Assembly: GCF_900089075.1 (NCBI RefSeq)
Contig: NZ_LT593746.1
Coordinates: 1,199,207 to 1,263,206, forward strand
DNA length: 64,000 nucleotides
From: Vaginella massiliensis
GTDB lineage: Bacteria > Bacteroidota > Bacteroidia > Flavobacteriales > Weeksellaceae
Direction of reading: 5' to 3'
Positions 1 to 9,107 of the stretch are shown here, one piece after another (position 1 is the first letter of the stretch; the number at the start of each line of letters is the position of its first letter). The position numbers were made by a program, and so were the translations under genes. The notes below the pieces were generated by a model. It saw nothing but the letters and a program-made list of their open reading frames with translations. It was not told where the DNA came from and did no database searches.

Positions 1-1962
1 ACAGATTGGTTAGAATTAGGAGTAAGCACATTGGTTGGTGTGAGTAGATCAAACAATCCTACACAGGATGCAAACTCTTACCAATCTCCAATCCAGTGGA
101 TTTATTCTGTCGCTAACATCTATCCATTATATAAAAGAAATGAATTGGGAGAATTATTAACCGATTCTAACGGAAATTATATTTATGACTACGGACAAGA
201 CGGAGCATATTTAGTTAATGGTACAAGACCTTTGTTGAGTAACGAAAGTGCACCAGGTGCATTATACCAAGGTTATGTAATCAGAAATACACGTACCAAC
301 ATGAATGTTAACGGTTACGCAAAAATTAACTTTACAGATTACTTATCATTAAAATCGTCATTGTCTTACCAACATTATATGTATGACCTTAGTGAATGGT
401 CTAGCAATAGATATGGTAACGCAGCAGGAGTAGGTGGAAGAATCGGTAAACAAAGAAACACTTCTACAACAAGAAGTATGATCAATAGCTTGAACTTTGA
501 TAAGCGTTTTGGTGATCATGGATTGAGAGTAGATGGGATTATGGAAACCTACGAGTACAAGTACGAGTATGTAAATGCTAGAGGTACAGGTTTCTTAGAT
601 GGAATCCATGTTTTAGATGGAACAACTACACCTGAGTTAATCGGTGGTTATATTTCTAGCGAAAGAAACGTAGGTTACATGGCGCGTGTAGGTTACGACT
701 ATATGAGAAAATACTACTTAGAAGCATCTTATAGAAAAGAGGCATCTTCTCGCTTTCATAGAGATGTGAGATGGGGTGATTTCTTTGGAGTTGGAGCATC
801 TTGGGTTATTAGTAATGAGAATTTCTTGAAAGATTCTGATGCCGTTAATAACTTAAAATTAAGAGCTAGTTACGGTGAAGTTGGTAACAATGTTACATCA
901 TCTTACTTCCCTTACAACCAAAGCTACTATGCTGGATGGTCACAACTTGATCAACCTGGTGTAAATATCGGGAACTTACCAGATGTAGGAATTACATGGG
1001 AGAAAACAGCTTCTACAAACGTTGGATTAGATTTTGGTTTCTTGAAAAATAGAATTTCAGGATCGGTAGACTTCTTCAACAAAGAATCAATCGATTTGAT
1101 TATGGGTGTTAATGTTCCTTGGAGTGGAACTGGGCAAGCATCTATATTGTCGAATATTGGATCTGTACGTAACTACGGTTTAGAGTTCAATTTGAACACT
1201 ATCAACGTTAATACCGAAAACTTTGAATGGACAACCAATATCAACTTAGGTTTTGTGAAAAACGAAATTACAAAATTGAACGGTGTCGAATCAATGATCA
1301 ACGGTACAAAACTATGGGAAGTAGGAAACTCACTCTATGACTGGTATATCCAAGAATGGGCGGGTGTAGACCCAGAAGACGGTATGCCAATGTGGTATAA
1401 AGATGATGCTAATGGAAATAAAGTTACAACCAAAAAGTATGCAGAAGCTAAACGCTATTTGCAAGATAAATCATCGTTACCAGATTTCGAAGGAGGTTTC
1501 TCGAACTACTTCAGATACCGAAACGTTGACATGAATATACTTTTCAACTTCAGTGTAGGATCATATATCTACGATAGTAGCTATGCTGGATTGATGAACG
1601 GTGGTAATAATGCAGGATACCAATGGTCAACAGATATCAAAGATAGATGGCAAAAACCTGGAGATGTAACAGATGTTCCAAAATTATCTACTGTAAACAA
1701 TAATGTGAATTCACAATCGACAAGATTCTTATTCAAAAATGATTATCTAAGATTGAAAGCATTGAACGTAGGATACAATTTACCAGCATCTGCAATCGAT
1801 CAGATTGGAATTAAAGGATTGAGAGTTTATTTCCAAGGAGATAACTTGTTAACTTTCCAATCACACGAAGGTATTGACCCTGAACAAAGTTTAGCAGGTA
1901 CCACAAATAGTAGATCTTATCAACAAAGAATCTTTTCTTTAGGATTAAATGTAAAACTATAA
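1..1962 (+). CDS. SusC-family TonB-linked outer membrane receptor, C-terminal part
   Basis: This is the C-terminal 653 residues of a SusC/RagA-type TonB-dependent transporter; the reading frame is open from the first base of the window, so the signal peptide, carboxypeptidase-like domain, plug and early barrel lie upstream. What is seen is a run of amphipathic, aromatic-rich beta strands ending in the typical C-terminal sequence FSLGLNVKL, where the last strand closes the barrel. A TTG near base 31 is not a real start. The stop is four bases before the susD start, so the two genes form one transcript. In this family the barrel sits under a SusD lid and imports oligosaccharides or peptides with TonB energy. 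The substrate cannot be told from this fragment. Confidence 0.93.
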   Translation, partial: TDWLELGVSTLVGVSRSNNPTQDANSYQSPIQWIYSVANIYPLYKRNELGELLTDSNGNYIYDYGQDGAYLVNGTRPLLSNESAPGALYQGYVIRNTRTNMNVNGYAKINFTDYLSLKSSLSYQHYMYDLSEWSSNRYGNAAGVGGRIGKQRNTSTTRSMINSLNFDKRFGDHGLRVDGIMETYEYKYEYVNARGTGFLDGIHVLDGTTTPELIGGYISSERNVGYMARVGYDYMRKYYLEASYRKEASSRFHRDVRWGDFFGVGASWVISNENFLKDSDAVNNLKLRASYGEVGNNVTSSYFPYNQSYYAGWSQLDQPGVNIGNLPDVGITWEKTASTNVGLDFGFLKNRISGSVDFFNKESIDLIMGVNVPWSGTGQASILSNIGSVRNYGLEFNLNTINVNTENFEWTTNINLGFVKNEITKLNGVESMINGTKLWEVGNSLYDWYIQEWAGVDPEDGMPMWYKDDANGNKVTTKKYAEAKRYLQDKSSLPDFEGGFSNYFRYRNVDMNILFNFSVGSYIYDSSYAGLMNGGNNAGYQWSTDIKDRWQKPGDVTDVPKLSTVNNNVNSQSTRFLFKNDYLRLKALNVGYNLPASAIDQIGIKGLRVYFQGDNLLTFQSHEGIDPEQSLAGTTNSRSYQQRIFSLGLNVKL

Positions 1963-1966
1963 TAAA

Positions 1967-3430
1967 ATGAAAATGAAAAAATATATAATATTATCATTAG
2001 CGTCGCTTACAATGCTTGCCTCTACAGCTTGTATGGATGACTATTTAGACGGTCCTTCTCCAGCCGAAGAAGGGGCTATCACACCAAACGAAGCGTATGC
2101 ATCCTATGATGCTGCAAATGCTGTAATGGCGGGTATGTTAAGATTCCAAAGATCACAATGGACAGAAAACGGTCAACTTAGTGGTCCAACTACAGATGTG
2201 GGTGGACTATATTCAATGTTCTTTGCTCGTTCTGTAAAAGGTTCAGACATACAATTGAGTGGTAGCTGGTATGGTGCAGATTATGAGCACGATAACCGCG
2301 AACCTACCTACCGTCGTACAGGGTTTACATGGAAGTTCCCTTACACGATGATTGCTAAAACAAATCAATTCATCAATGGTGTAAGTTCATCTGATAGACT
2401 TTCAGATGATGAAAAAAGCAATTTGATAGCTCAAGGTAAAGCACTAAGAGCATTCTATTACTTCCAATTAGCTCTTGAATTTAATCACGCTTATAAGTTT
2501 GATACTCAAGCTGTAGCGCCACCTGTGTACACAGAGATTAACTTCGATGGTAAGCCAATGGGAACTTTGCAAGAGTTATATGCACAGATTGTTGCAGATT
2601 TAGAAGATGCTGTAGCAAATGCACCAACAGCAAGATTTGATAGCTCATGGATTAATAAACAAGTGGCTGCAGCAATGTTAGCAAATGTATATTTGTCTAT
2701 GGAAGAGTGGGCTAAAGCAGAATCAATGGCAAAACTTGCTTACGGTAACGACGTAGCAGCTGCATTGCATACAGTTGACACATTCAAACCTTCTGGATTT
2801 GATCTTTATACAGACAAAGAATGGTTATGGTCTTTACCTCAAACTGGCGACCAGACAAATTATTACTACATGGCACCACACGTGTTTATGGACTATGGGG
2901 TAGGGTATAACAATGGTTTCTTAAATTCAGATTTTGTAGCGAAATTCGCTGATAACGATCTAAGAAAGCAAGCTATTACTAAAACATCTTCTCAATTACC
3001 AGAAACTGATGTGCGTTATTGGAAAACTACCAAGTTTAAATTTGCATTTACTGCATCAGCTCCAGTAATCAGAACGCCAGAAGCAATATTAGTTGCTGCT
3101 GAGGCTGCGTATAGACAAGGGAAAACTTCTGAAGCACAAAGTATCCTCAATGCTTTCAAAGCTACTAGATATACTGGTTTTGCAAATGAAAGTTTATCAG
3201 GAGATGCCTTGTTAGAAGAGATCTTATTAGAAAGACGTAAAGAGTTATATGCTGAAAACGGAGTAGAATGGTTTGATGCAAAACGTTTACAAAGAGGAAT
3301 TACAAGAACAGGTAATCATAGAAAAATATTGAATATTGCTCCAAATGATAAACTATTAATCTTGAAAATTCCACAAGTTGAAATCGATAGTAACCCAAAT
3401 ATTGACGCTTCAGTAAATGCCAATAGATAA
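1967..3430 (+). CDS. SusD/RagB-family nutrient-binding lipoprotein
   Basis: A 487-residue SusD-like protein, the surface lipoprotein lid of the SusC transporter encoded just upstream (4-base gap). The N-terminus has a hydrophobic signal ending in a lipobox with the lipidated Cys at residue 22 (STAC), followed by acidic residues, consistent with export to the outer surface. The middle has alpha-helical TPR-like stretches such as the segment with KALRAFYYFQLA, and the C-terminal part has the family hallmark LLEEILLERRKELYAEN followed by EWFDAKRL. The length is in the family range, at the short end. The ligand cannot be predicted. No glycoside hydrolase or regulator follows, so this is a minimal pair rather than a full polysaccharide utilisation locus as far as this window shows. 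Confidence 0.94.
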   Translation: MKMKKYIILSLASLTMLASTACMDDYLDGPSPAEEGAITPNEAYASYDAANAVMAGMLRFQRSQWTENGQLSGPTTDVGGLYSMFFARSVKGSDIQLSGSWYGADYEHDNREPTYRRTGFTWKFPYTMIAKTNQFINGVSSSDRLSDDEKSNLIAQGKALRAFYYFQLALEFNHAYKFDTQAVAPPVYTEINFDGKPMGTLQELYAQIVADLEDAVANAPTARFDSSWINKQVAAAMLANVYLSMEEWAKAESMAKLAYGNDVAAALHTVDTFKPSGFDLYTDKEWLWSLPQTGDQTNYYYMAPHVFMDYGVGYNNGFLNSDFVAKFADNDLRKQAITKTSSQLPETDVRYWKTTKFKFAFTASAPVIRTPEAILVAAEAAYRQGKTSEAQSILNAFKATRYTGFANESLSGDALLEEILLERRKELYAENGVEWFDAKRLQRGITRTGNHRKILNIAPNDKLLILKIPQVEIDSNPNIDASVNANR

Positions 3431-3451
3431 TATTATCTAAATCAACTATAA

Positions 3452-3490
3452 AAATTCCCCTCGAGCTTGCTCGAGGGGAATTTGTTTTTT
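3452..3490 (+). terminator. Rho-independent terminator of the susCD operon
   Basis: Perfect 14-base-pair stem (3452-3465 with 3470-3483), CTTG loop, then G and six T. It lies 21 bases after the susD stop. The hairpin is symmetrical but only the plus-strand side has a clear T run directly after the stem. Confidence 0.9.
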
Positions 3491-3542
3491 AGTCAACTTC
3501 GACAGTGAAGTGCTATGCTATTCTATTTTTTTTTTGGTTTGT

Positions 3543-3980
3543 TTAATATTCCTCTGCAAACAAATCAATGATCGGTCTTGGATTCTTCTTTTTGATTTGC
3601 GTCCACCAATAAATCAGCGTACCCAATCCCATCCCAAATACAACCCCAACAATCCAAAGCAAACGTTGATCTTGTTGATGCAATTGCGGATTTTTTACCA
3701 CATGAAAAATATAATAGATAAAGGAAATAACACCCGTAAAAAAACTAAAAAATGCCAAAATCATAAAAATAAACAAGTTGCCCAACAAACTGTTGATAAG
3801 ACTTGTAGAGGTTTCGATCGCCTTTTTCTCCCCAATATAATTGAACAAAGAATAATAAATCGCAAAATAACTGATGACCGTGAGAATGAACAATAAATTT
3901 GGCACCAAAGCCAAAGCGGTTTGTAGCCTGTAATTGTTCATCAATGCCGACAAATCTTTATCTAAGATGATTTTCTTCAT
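3543..3980 (-). CDS. Small integral membrane protein of unknown function
   Basis: A 145-residue protein with about three to four hydrophobic segments (roughly residues 20-48, 60-92 and 106-126). The last segment, with RLLWIVGVVFGMGLGTLIYWW, resembles the short PLDc_N-type membrane hairpin (xWixxxxxxPxxGxxxYxx), but the central Pro is absent, so that match is only suggestive. The start codon lies 23 bases inside the 3' end of uvrC, so translation is probably coupled to uvrC and the helicase gene upstream. The role is unknown; a link to DNA repair is not implied by co-transcription alone. Confidence 0.75.
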   Translation of the reverse strand: MKKIILDKDLSALMNNYRLQTALALVPNLLFILTVISYFAIYYSLFNYIGEKKAIETSTSLINSLLGNLFIFMILAFFSFFTGVISFIYYIFHVVKNPQLHQQDQRLLWIVGVVFGMGLGTLIYWWTQIKKKNPRPIIDLFAEEY

Positions 3981-5766
3981 TTTCGAAATGATTTTTGATG
4001 ATTCGCGCTCTCGATTTCCCGATAAGCTCTTCGAGTTCCAACAAAGATGCAGATTTTATCCGTTCAACACTTTTAAAATGTGTTAATAATTCCTCAATTG
4101 TTTTCTTCCCAATCCCTTTAATATCATCCAATTCTGTCTTGAAAGAAGCTTTACTTCTTCTGTTGCGATGTCGCGTAATTCCAAAGCGGTGAGCCTCGTC
4201 GCGTACCTGTTGCAAAATTTTTAAGGTTTCAGAAGTCTTGTCGAGGTATAAGGGATAAGGATCGTTGGGATAAAAAATTTCTTCCAACTTTTTGGCGATG
4301 CCAATGATGCTCACTTTGCCACGCAATCCCAATCGATCAAGGCTTTTTAGTGCAGAAGAGAGCTGCCCTTTACCGCCGTCTATTAGAATCAGCTGAGGCA
4401 ATTCGCCTCCTTCTGCAATGATTCTTGCGTATCGTCTGTAGATCACCTCTTCCATGGTGGCAAAATCATTAGGTCCTTCGACCGTTTTTACATTAAAAAT
4501 TCTATAATCCTTTTTACTCGGTTTCCCGTTTTTGAATACCACACAAGCCGATACAGGATTGCTTCCTTGAATGTTCGAATTGTCGAATCCCTCTATATGC
4601 CTAGGTTCTTCGGGTAATCTGAGGTCTATTTTCATCTGATTCATAATCCGATCGACGTGGCGGTCTGGATCTACAATCTTTGTTTTTTTCAATTGTTCTA
4701 AACGATAATATTGTGCATTTCGCTCAGACAAATCGAGGATGTGTTTTTTATCACCGATTTTCGGTACAGTGATTCTAACTCCCGGAATCTCGATATCCAA
4801 TTCAAATGGCACATAGATTTCTTTGGAGTTGAGGTGATAGCGTTCACTGAATTCGATAATGGCTTTTTCGAGTAATTCCTCATTGGTTTCGTCCATTCTT
4901 TTTTTCCATTCTTCGGTGTGTCCTTGTATGATGGCACCGTTTTTTATCCGTAGAAAATTGAGGTAGGCATAATCGGCATCCGAAACAATGTTGAACACGT
5001 CTACATTGGTTATGGACGGATGCACCACCATAGATTTGGTCTGATAACTCGTGAGGGCGTCTATTTTTTCTTTGATAATTTGTGCCTGCTCGAACTCCAA
5101 ATTTTCGGCATGTTGATGCATCAAATCGGTGAGGTGTTTTTTACCCTCGTTGTAATCGCCTTTGATGATGTTTCGTATAGCCTGTATTTGTTTTTGGTAT
5201 TCTTCTTCGGTTTGCAAACCTTCGCACGGACCTTTGCATCGCCCGATATGGTATTCCAAACATACTTTATATTTTCCTTTTTGTATGTTTTCTTCGCTCA
5301 GGTTATAGTTGCAGGTGCGAATAAAATACAGTTCTCGTATCAAATCTAGAAGCGTTCTCATCACCCGAATGCTAGAGTATGGACCAAAATATTCCGAACC
5401 GTCTTTGATGACTTTTCGGGTATAAAAAACTCTCGGGAAGGGTTCTTTTTTTATACAAATCCAAGGATAAGTTTTATCGTCACGCAACAAAATGTTGTAG
5501 CGTGGTTTGTTTTTTTTGATCAGATTATTTTCCAACAACAGCGCATCGTACTCGGTGAGTACATTGATTGTTTCGATGGCGTCTATGTTGTTTACCATCA
5601 TCTGTATACGCCTCGAATCGTGCGTTTTGCTGAAATAAGAATTGACTCTTTTTTTCAAGCTTTTAGCTTTTCCAACATAGAGTAAATCTCCTTTTTTGTT
5701 GTAGTATTGGTAGACGCCAGGAGAATCTGGCAATGCTGCCAATTGTAATTTTAGATGCTCTTTCAT
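3958..5766 (-). CDS. uvrC: Excinuclease ABC subunit C
   Basis: A 602-residue UvrC, close to the usual 590-620. It makes the two incisions flanking a lesion in nucleotide excision repair with UvrA and UvrB. The N-terminal GIY-YIG nuclease is seen as SPGVYQYY with LLYVGKAKSLKKRV (residues 14-45). A UVR motif for UvrB binding lies near 205-240 (ENLEFEQAQIIKEKIDAL). The RNase H-like 5' nuclease contains GFDNSNIQGS and ILIDGGKGQL, and the C-terminal helix-hairpin-helix pair contains GIGKKTIEELL. The start ATG overlaps the stop of the upstream helicase gene (TAATG), and its 3' end overlaps a small membrane-protein gene. mfd, the transcription-repair coupling factor that recruits this pathway, is also in the window at 46.2 kb. 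Confidence 0.98.
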   Translation of the reverse strand: MKEHLKLQLAALPDSPGVYQYYNKKGDLLYVGKAKSLKKRVNSYFSKTHDSRRIQMMVNNIDAIETINVLTEYDALLLENNLIKKNKPRYNILLRDDKTYPWICIKKEPFPRVFYTRKVIKDGSEYFGPYSSIRVMRTLLDLIRELYFIRTCNYNLSEENIQKGKYKVCLEYHIGRCKGPCEGLQTEEEYQKQIQAIRNIIKGDYNEGKKHLTDLMHQHAENLEFEQAQIIKEKIDALTSYQTKSMVVHPSITNVDVFNIVSDADYAYLNFLRIKNGAIIQGHTEEWKKRMDETNEELLEKAIIEFSERYHLNSKEIYVPFELDIEIPGVRITVPKIGDKKHILDLSERNAQYYRLEQLKKTKIVDPDRHVDRIMNQMKIDLRLPEEPRHIEGFDNSNIQGSNPVSACVVFKNGKPSKKDYRIFNVKTVEGPNDFATMEEVIYRRYARIIAEGGELPQLILIDGGKGQLSSALKSLDRLGLRGKVSIIGIAKKLEEIFYPNDPYPLYLDKTSETLKILQQVRDEAHRFGITRHRNRRSKASFKTELDDIKGIGKKTIEELLTHFKSVERIKSASLLELEELIGKSRARIIKNHFENEENHLR

Positions 5767-8700
5767 TAGTTCACTTCTACAATATCGAGATCATGGGTTT
5801 CATGATTCAGATAAACCAAAATTTTCTTTTCGACTTCGTACCCCAAAGTTCTGAAAAAGTTGGCATAATGATCGATCTGACTTTGGTGATGAATGTTTTT
5901 TGCTCCAGTTTTGTAATCGAGAATGCTCACTTTGTTTTGGTCGATAATTACGCGGTCTGCACGAAATATTTCGCCATTGGTATCGATAAAATCTCGTTCG
6001 TTCAATAGCATCAGCTTTTTATCAAAATATTTTTTCAGGGTCGGATGTTCGACAATCGAGGAGATAAGGTTTTTAGTATTTTCAATCTCTTCGGGTTTTA
6101 TCAATCCTGTTCTCACTTCTTTTTCTAGGGCATCGGCAAGATCATCTTTGTCTTCGATGTTCGCCAAAATTTCGTGTATTGCATTGGCATAGACGGTGAG
6201 GTTTTCTTGTTTTTGTACTTTTTCAGAATTGGTACTGATGTTCAGATTCCGTGTCCAATCGTTCGATTGAAAAACAATTTCTTTTACGTTTTCTTGCACT
6301 ATTTCTGGAGTTGAAACTCGCTTTGGTTCACCATAAACGTCTATATCCAACGATTCGTTGAGCATGTTTTGTGCATCGAGAAATTCATATAAATATTTAC
6401 CCATATTTACTGATGTTGATTTCTTAGCAGGAGGGTCACTTATTATGTACAATTGCTCAATTGCTCTTGTGGTTGCAACATATAAGGTATTGAAGGCATC
6501 GAGTAGAATCAAATTCTTCTCCATCATGATTGCCTGTTTGATGTTTTCTTCTTCTATCGTTTGCAATTCAGCAGATAAATCAACAAAAAACGAATCGAAT
6601 GGTTGACCTTCTTTCTTTTCCAACGGTATCCATATGCTGTTATTTTTCAAATACCAACTGGCAAAAGGTAAGATAACAACAGGAAATTCGAGTCCTTTCG
6701 ATTTGTGGATCGTCATTATTTGCACCGCGTCTACTCCTTTCGGAGTTTTGATGCTCACCTTTTCGCGTCTTTTGTTCCAATGTTCCAAAAATTGTTCGAG
6801 ATTACTTTCGTTCTTCGAACTGTAATCCAAAACTTCGTCCAGAAAAGCCAGCAAATAGGCGTTGGCAGCTTGATCAAAAGGAAATTGTCTGATAACTTTT
6901 TCGATAAAATCGTACAAAGCTAAATTTTCGTCGTGTAGAAAGCCGAGGTCGTAACCCAATTGCTCAAATGTACTGATGAAGCTTTTGGGCGAATGCTCGA
7001 TTGCTTGTTGTATAACCGCTGTAAAATCATCTGTGTCGATAAGACCAATCTGATTTGCCAAGATAATCGCCCTCGAAATGTATTGCTTCTCTTGCGGACG
7101 AAAAGCGATGTGCAAAAGGGTTTCGATCAATTGAATTTCGGGTGAATGCATCAAAATAAGCGAATCGCTCGATATAATGGGAATGTTGTTTTCTGCCAAA
7201 AAAGCTGCAACCGCACTTCCTTCCGAGTTTTTTCTTACCAAAATGGTAATTTCTTGTAAAGCAAAGCCTTGCGTTTGTAAGTTCTGTAAAATGAGCAAGA
7301 TTTTCTCTAGATGGGATTCGTTTTTGGGTTGCGTTTCATTTTTCTCAACAAACTGCACATTGACATAGCCGCCAGATTTATGATTGGATTTTTGTTGGCT
7401 TCCCAACGCATATGCATCGCGGTATTTTTCATCACCTATCAAATTTCCAAGGTATTGATACAAACTGTTGTTGAAGCGGATGATGTTTTCATAACTACGC
7501 CAATTGGTTTCTAAATTTTCCAAAATCAATCCTGGCCACTTTTCGGCAATTTCGATCATTTGATTCGGATTACCGCCTCGCCAACGATAGATCGATTGTT
7601 TTACATCGCCAACCAGCATGATGGTATCGTCTTGGGCGTGTGCATTTTGGATCAAAGGTTTTAGATTTTCCCATTGTAAAGTCGAAGTATCTTGAAACTC
7701 GTCGATGAAATAATGACGAAATCGACTGCCGATTTTTTCATAAATGAAAGGCGATGGCTGATTTTGTATATTTTTGCTAATCAAGGTGTTGAACTCGTCG
7801 ATGAGTAAAATATTGTTTTCGGCTTTTATTTCATCAAGGGCTTTTTTTATCTCATTTATTAGACTGATGCTCGAAATGTTTTTGAGAATAGCTTTTTTAA
7901 ATATTAATTCCTGATTCAGTTGCAAAGCCTCTAAAAATAAGCTTTTCAGCTCGTCGAAAATGAAAGTCGCATTCGATTTTTTTTCTAGATATCCATTCTC
8001 CAACATATCTCTATTATTGGTTGGGCTTGGAGAAAAAGATTTTTTAACATCATATTCTTTAAATCTGTTGAAGAACGAAGCAATCCCTCTAGTTTTACCA
8101 GGTAAATCTTGTATCGTTAAGCCATTATTAGACAATATCGATTCGAATTTTTGGTATATTGCAGGGTGTTTCGCTATAATGTTTCGGTATTCTGCTAGGG
8201 TTTGTTTCCGAAACAAATTGAAATCTTCTAGGCTGAAATCGGCAAGTTTGCTGAGCTCATTTATATGCACATCGTTCGATAATATTGAAGCTTTGTCAAT
8301 TATATTTCGTTTGACTTCCCACGATTTATCGTCGTCCATCTGGTCGAGCGCAATATCAATCATAGTCTGCGTGAGTTGTTCGTCTTCGCCAATTTTGCTG
8401 TAGAGAAGGTTCACCGCCTCTTCGATCAACTCTTTGTTTTCCAACTCCACATCAAAATTCATTGCCAATCCCAAATCTTGTGCAAATGCTTTGATTAATC
8501 TCAGGTTGAATTTGTCTATCGTACTGATCGAAAATTTGGAATAATGATGAAGAATATTGCTGAGGATAGACTTGGCTTTGATTTGGATTTCTTCTGGTTT
8601 CATCGCCAACTCTTCCGACAAGCCTGTCAAATAAATCGCATCACTTTTTGTAGGATCCGATAGCTGATATAAGGTCGCCAAGATGCGTTCTTTCATCTCA

Positions 8701-8858
8701 TTGGCAGCCTTATTGGTAAAGGTAATTGCCAAAATATGTTCGAACCAATTGTCGCGTTTGCTTCGCAACAAAATGATGATGATATTTCGAACCAAAGTGT
8801 AGGTTTTGCCTGCACCAGCCGAAGCATTGTAAAGTTTAAATTCTCCTGGATTTATCAT
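5766..8858 (-). CDS. UvrD/RecB-family helicase-nuclease (AddA-like)
   Basis: A 1030-residue superfamily 1A helicase fused to a RecB-type nuclease. Walker A is seen as ASAGAGKT (residues 12-19), Walker B as DEFQDTS, followed by GDVKQSIYRWRGG and, later, the motif containing VQIMTIHKSKGLEFPVV. The C-terminal end has the RecB nuclease signature DYKTG (981-985) followed by QIDHYANFF. This is the arrangement of AddA, the motor-nuclease half of the AddAB double-strand break resection complex. Its partner AddB is not next to it here and must lie elsewhere, or the protein acts alone. The gene heads a minus-strand operon and its stop overlaps the uvrC start. The ATG chosen puts Walker A at the normal distance from the N-terminus. 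Confidence 0.93.
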   Translation of the reverse strand: MINPGEFKLYNASAGAGKTYTLVRNIIIILLRSKRDNWFEHILAITFTNKAANEMKERILATLYQLSDPTKSDAIYLTGLSEELAMKPEEIQIKAKSILSNILHHYSKFSISTIDKFNLRLIKAFAQDLGLAMNFDVELENKELIEEAVNLLYSKIGEDEQLTQTMIDIALDQMDDDKSWEVKRNIIDKASILSNDVHINELSKLADFSLEDFNLFRKQTLAEYRNIIAKHPAIYQKFESILSNNGLTIQDLPGKTRGIASFFNRFKEYDVKKSFSPSPTNNRDMLENGYLEKKSNATFIFDELKSLFLEALQLNQELIFKKAILKNISSISLINEIKKALDEIKAENNILLIDEFNTLISKNIQNQPSPFIYEKIGSRFRHYFIDEFQDTSTLQWENLKPLIQNAHAQDDTIMLVGDVKQSIYRWRGGNPNQMIEIAEKWPGLILENLETNWRSYENIIRFNNSLYQYLGNLIGDEKYRDAYALGSQQKSNHKSGGYVNVQFVEKNETQPKNESHLEKILLILQNLQTQGFALQEITILVRKNSEGSAVAAFLAENNIPIISSDSLILMHSPEIQLIETLLHIAFRPQEKQYISRAIILANQIGLIDTDDFTAVIQQAIEHSPKSFISTFEQLGYDLGFLHDENLALYDFIEKVIRQFPFDQAANAYLLAFLDEVLDYSSKNESNLEQFLEHWNKRREKVSIKTPKGVDAVQIMTIHKSKGLEFPVVILPFASWYLKNNSIWIPLEKKEGQPFDSFFVDLSAELQTIEEENIKQAIMMEKNLILLDAFNTLYVATTRAIEQLYIISDPPAKKSTSVNMGKYLYEFLDAQNMLNESLDIDVYGEPKRVSTPEIVQENVKEIVFQSNDWTRNLNISTNSEKVQKQENLTVYANAIHEILANIEDKDDLADALEKEVRTGLIKPEEIENTKNLISSIVEHPTLKKYFDKKLMLLNERDFIDTNGEIFRADRVIIDQNKVSILDYKTGAKNIHHQSQIDHYANFFRTLGYEVEKKILVYLNHETHDLDIVEVN

Positions 8859-8885
8859 GCAAGAAAATTACTAAAATTCTGAGCA

Positions 8886-8917
8886 TAAAAAAAGAAGTTC
8901 ATCAGAACTTCTTTTTT
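8886..8917 (-). terminator. Rho-independent terminator after the BlaI/M56 operon
   Basis: On the minus strand a long A/GAAGTTC stem (complement of 8901-8917 pairs with that of 8886-8900) with a TGAT loop is followed by a T run of about seven. It separates the BlaI/M56 operon from the helicase-uvrC operon, which begins 28 bases further on. The A and T runs on both sides make it potentially bidirectional. Confidence 0.8.
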
Positions 8918-8936
8918 CGCTTTATCGATCACGGCA

Positions 8937-9107
8937 TTAACTATTCTGTTGAATGGTTACCGCAGTTTTCTTGCCGTTTTTGTATTTGAATTTCACGCGT
9001 GAATTGGTGTCTTGCTCAAATTTTCGTATTTCTTCATCCGACATTTTCATCAGATCTTTCACCGAATTCATTTTCATTAGATTTCTAGCTTTCTGAGACG
9101 ATCTCAT
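8937..9107 (-). CDS. Small 56-residue ORF coupled to the M56 protease gene
   Basis: An ORF too short for most gene callers. Its ATG overlaps the TGA of the M56 protease frame (ATGA at 9107-9104), the classical arrangement for translational coupling. The peptide is charged and mostly helical at the start (KDLMKMSDEEIRKFEQ) and then has a short strand-like segment (RVKFKYKNGKKTAVTI) before the stop; it has no signal peptide or membrane segment. It ends 20 bases before the operon terminator. No family is recognised. It may be a small partner of the sensor, or the displaced C-terminus of the M56 protein if a second frameshift exists here. An alternative start is Met 11. Confidence 0.5.
   Translation of the reverse strand: MRSSQKARNLMKMNSVKDLMKMSDEEIRKFEQDTNSRVKFKYKNGKKTAVTIQQNS

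Noticed and set aside
3510-3896. Plus-strand ORF of 128 codons opposite the small membrane protein gene
   Set aside because: It lies antisense to a gene with clear membrane segments and coupling to uvrC, is rich in Asn/Lys/Gln from low-complexity sequence, and has no domain pattern.
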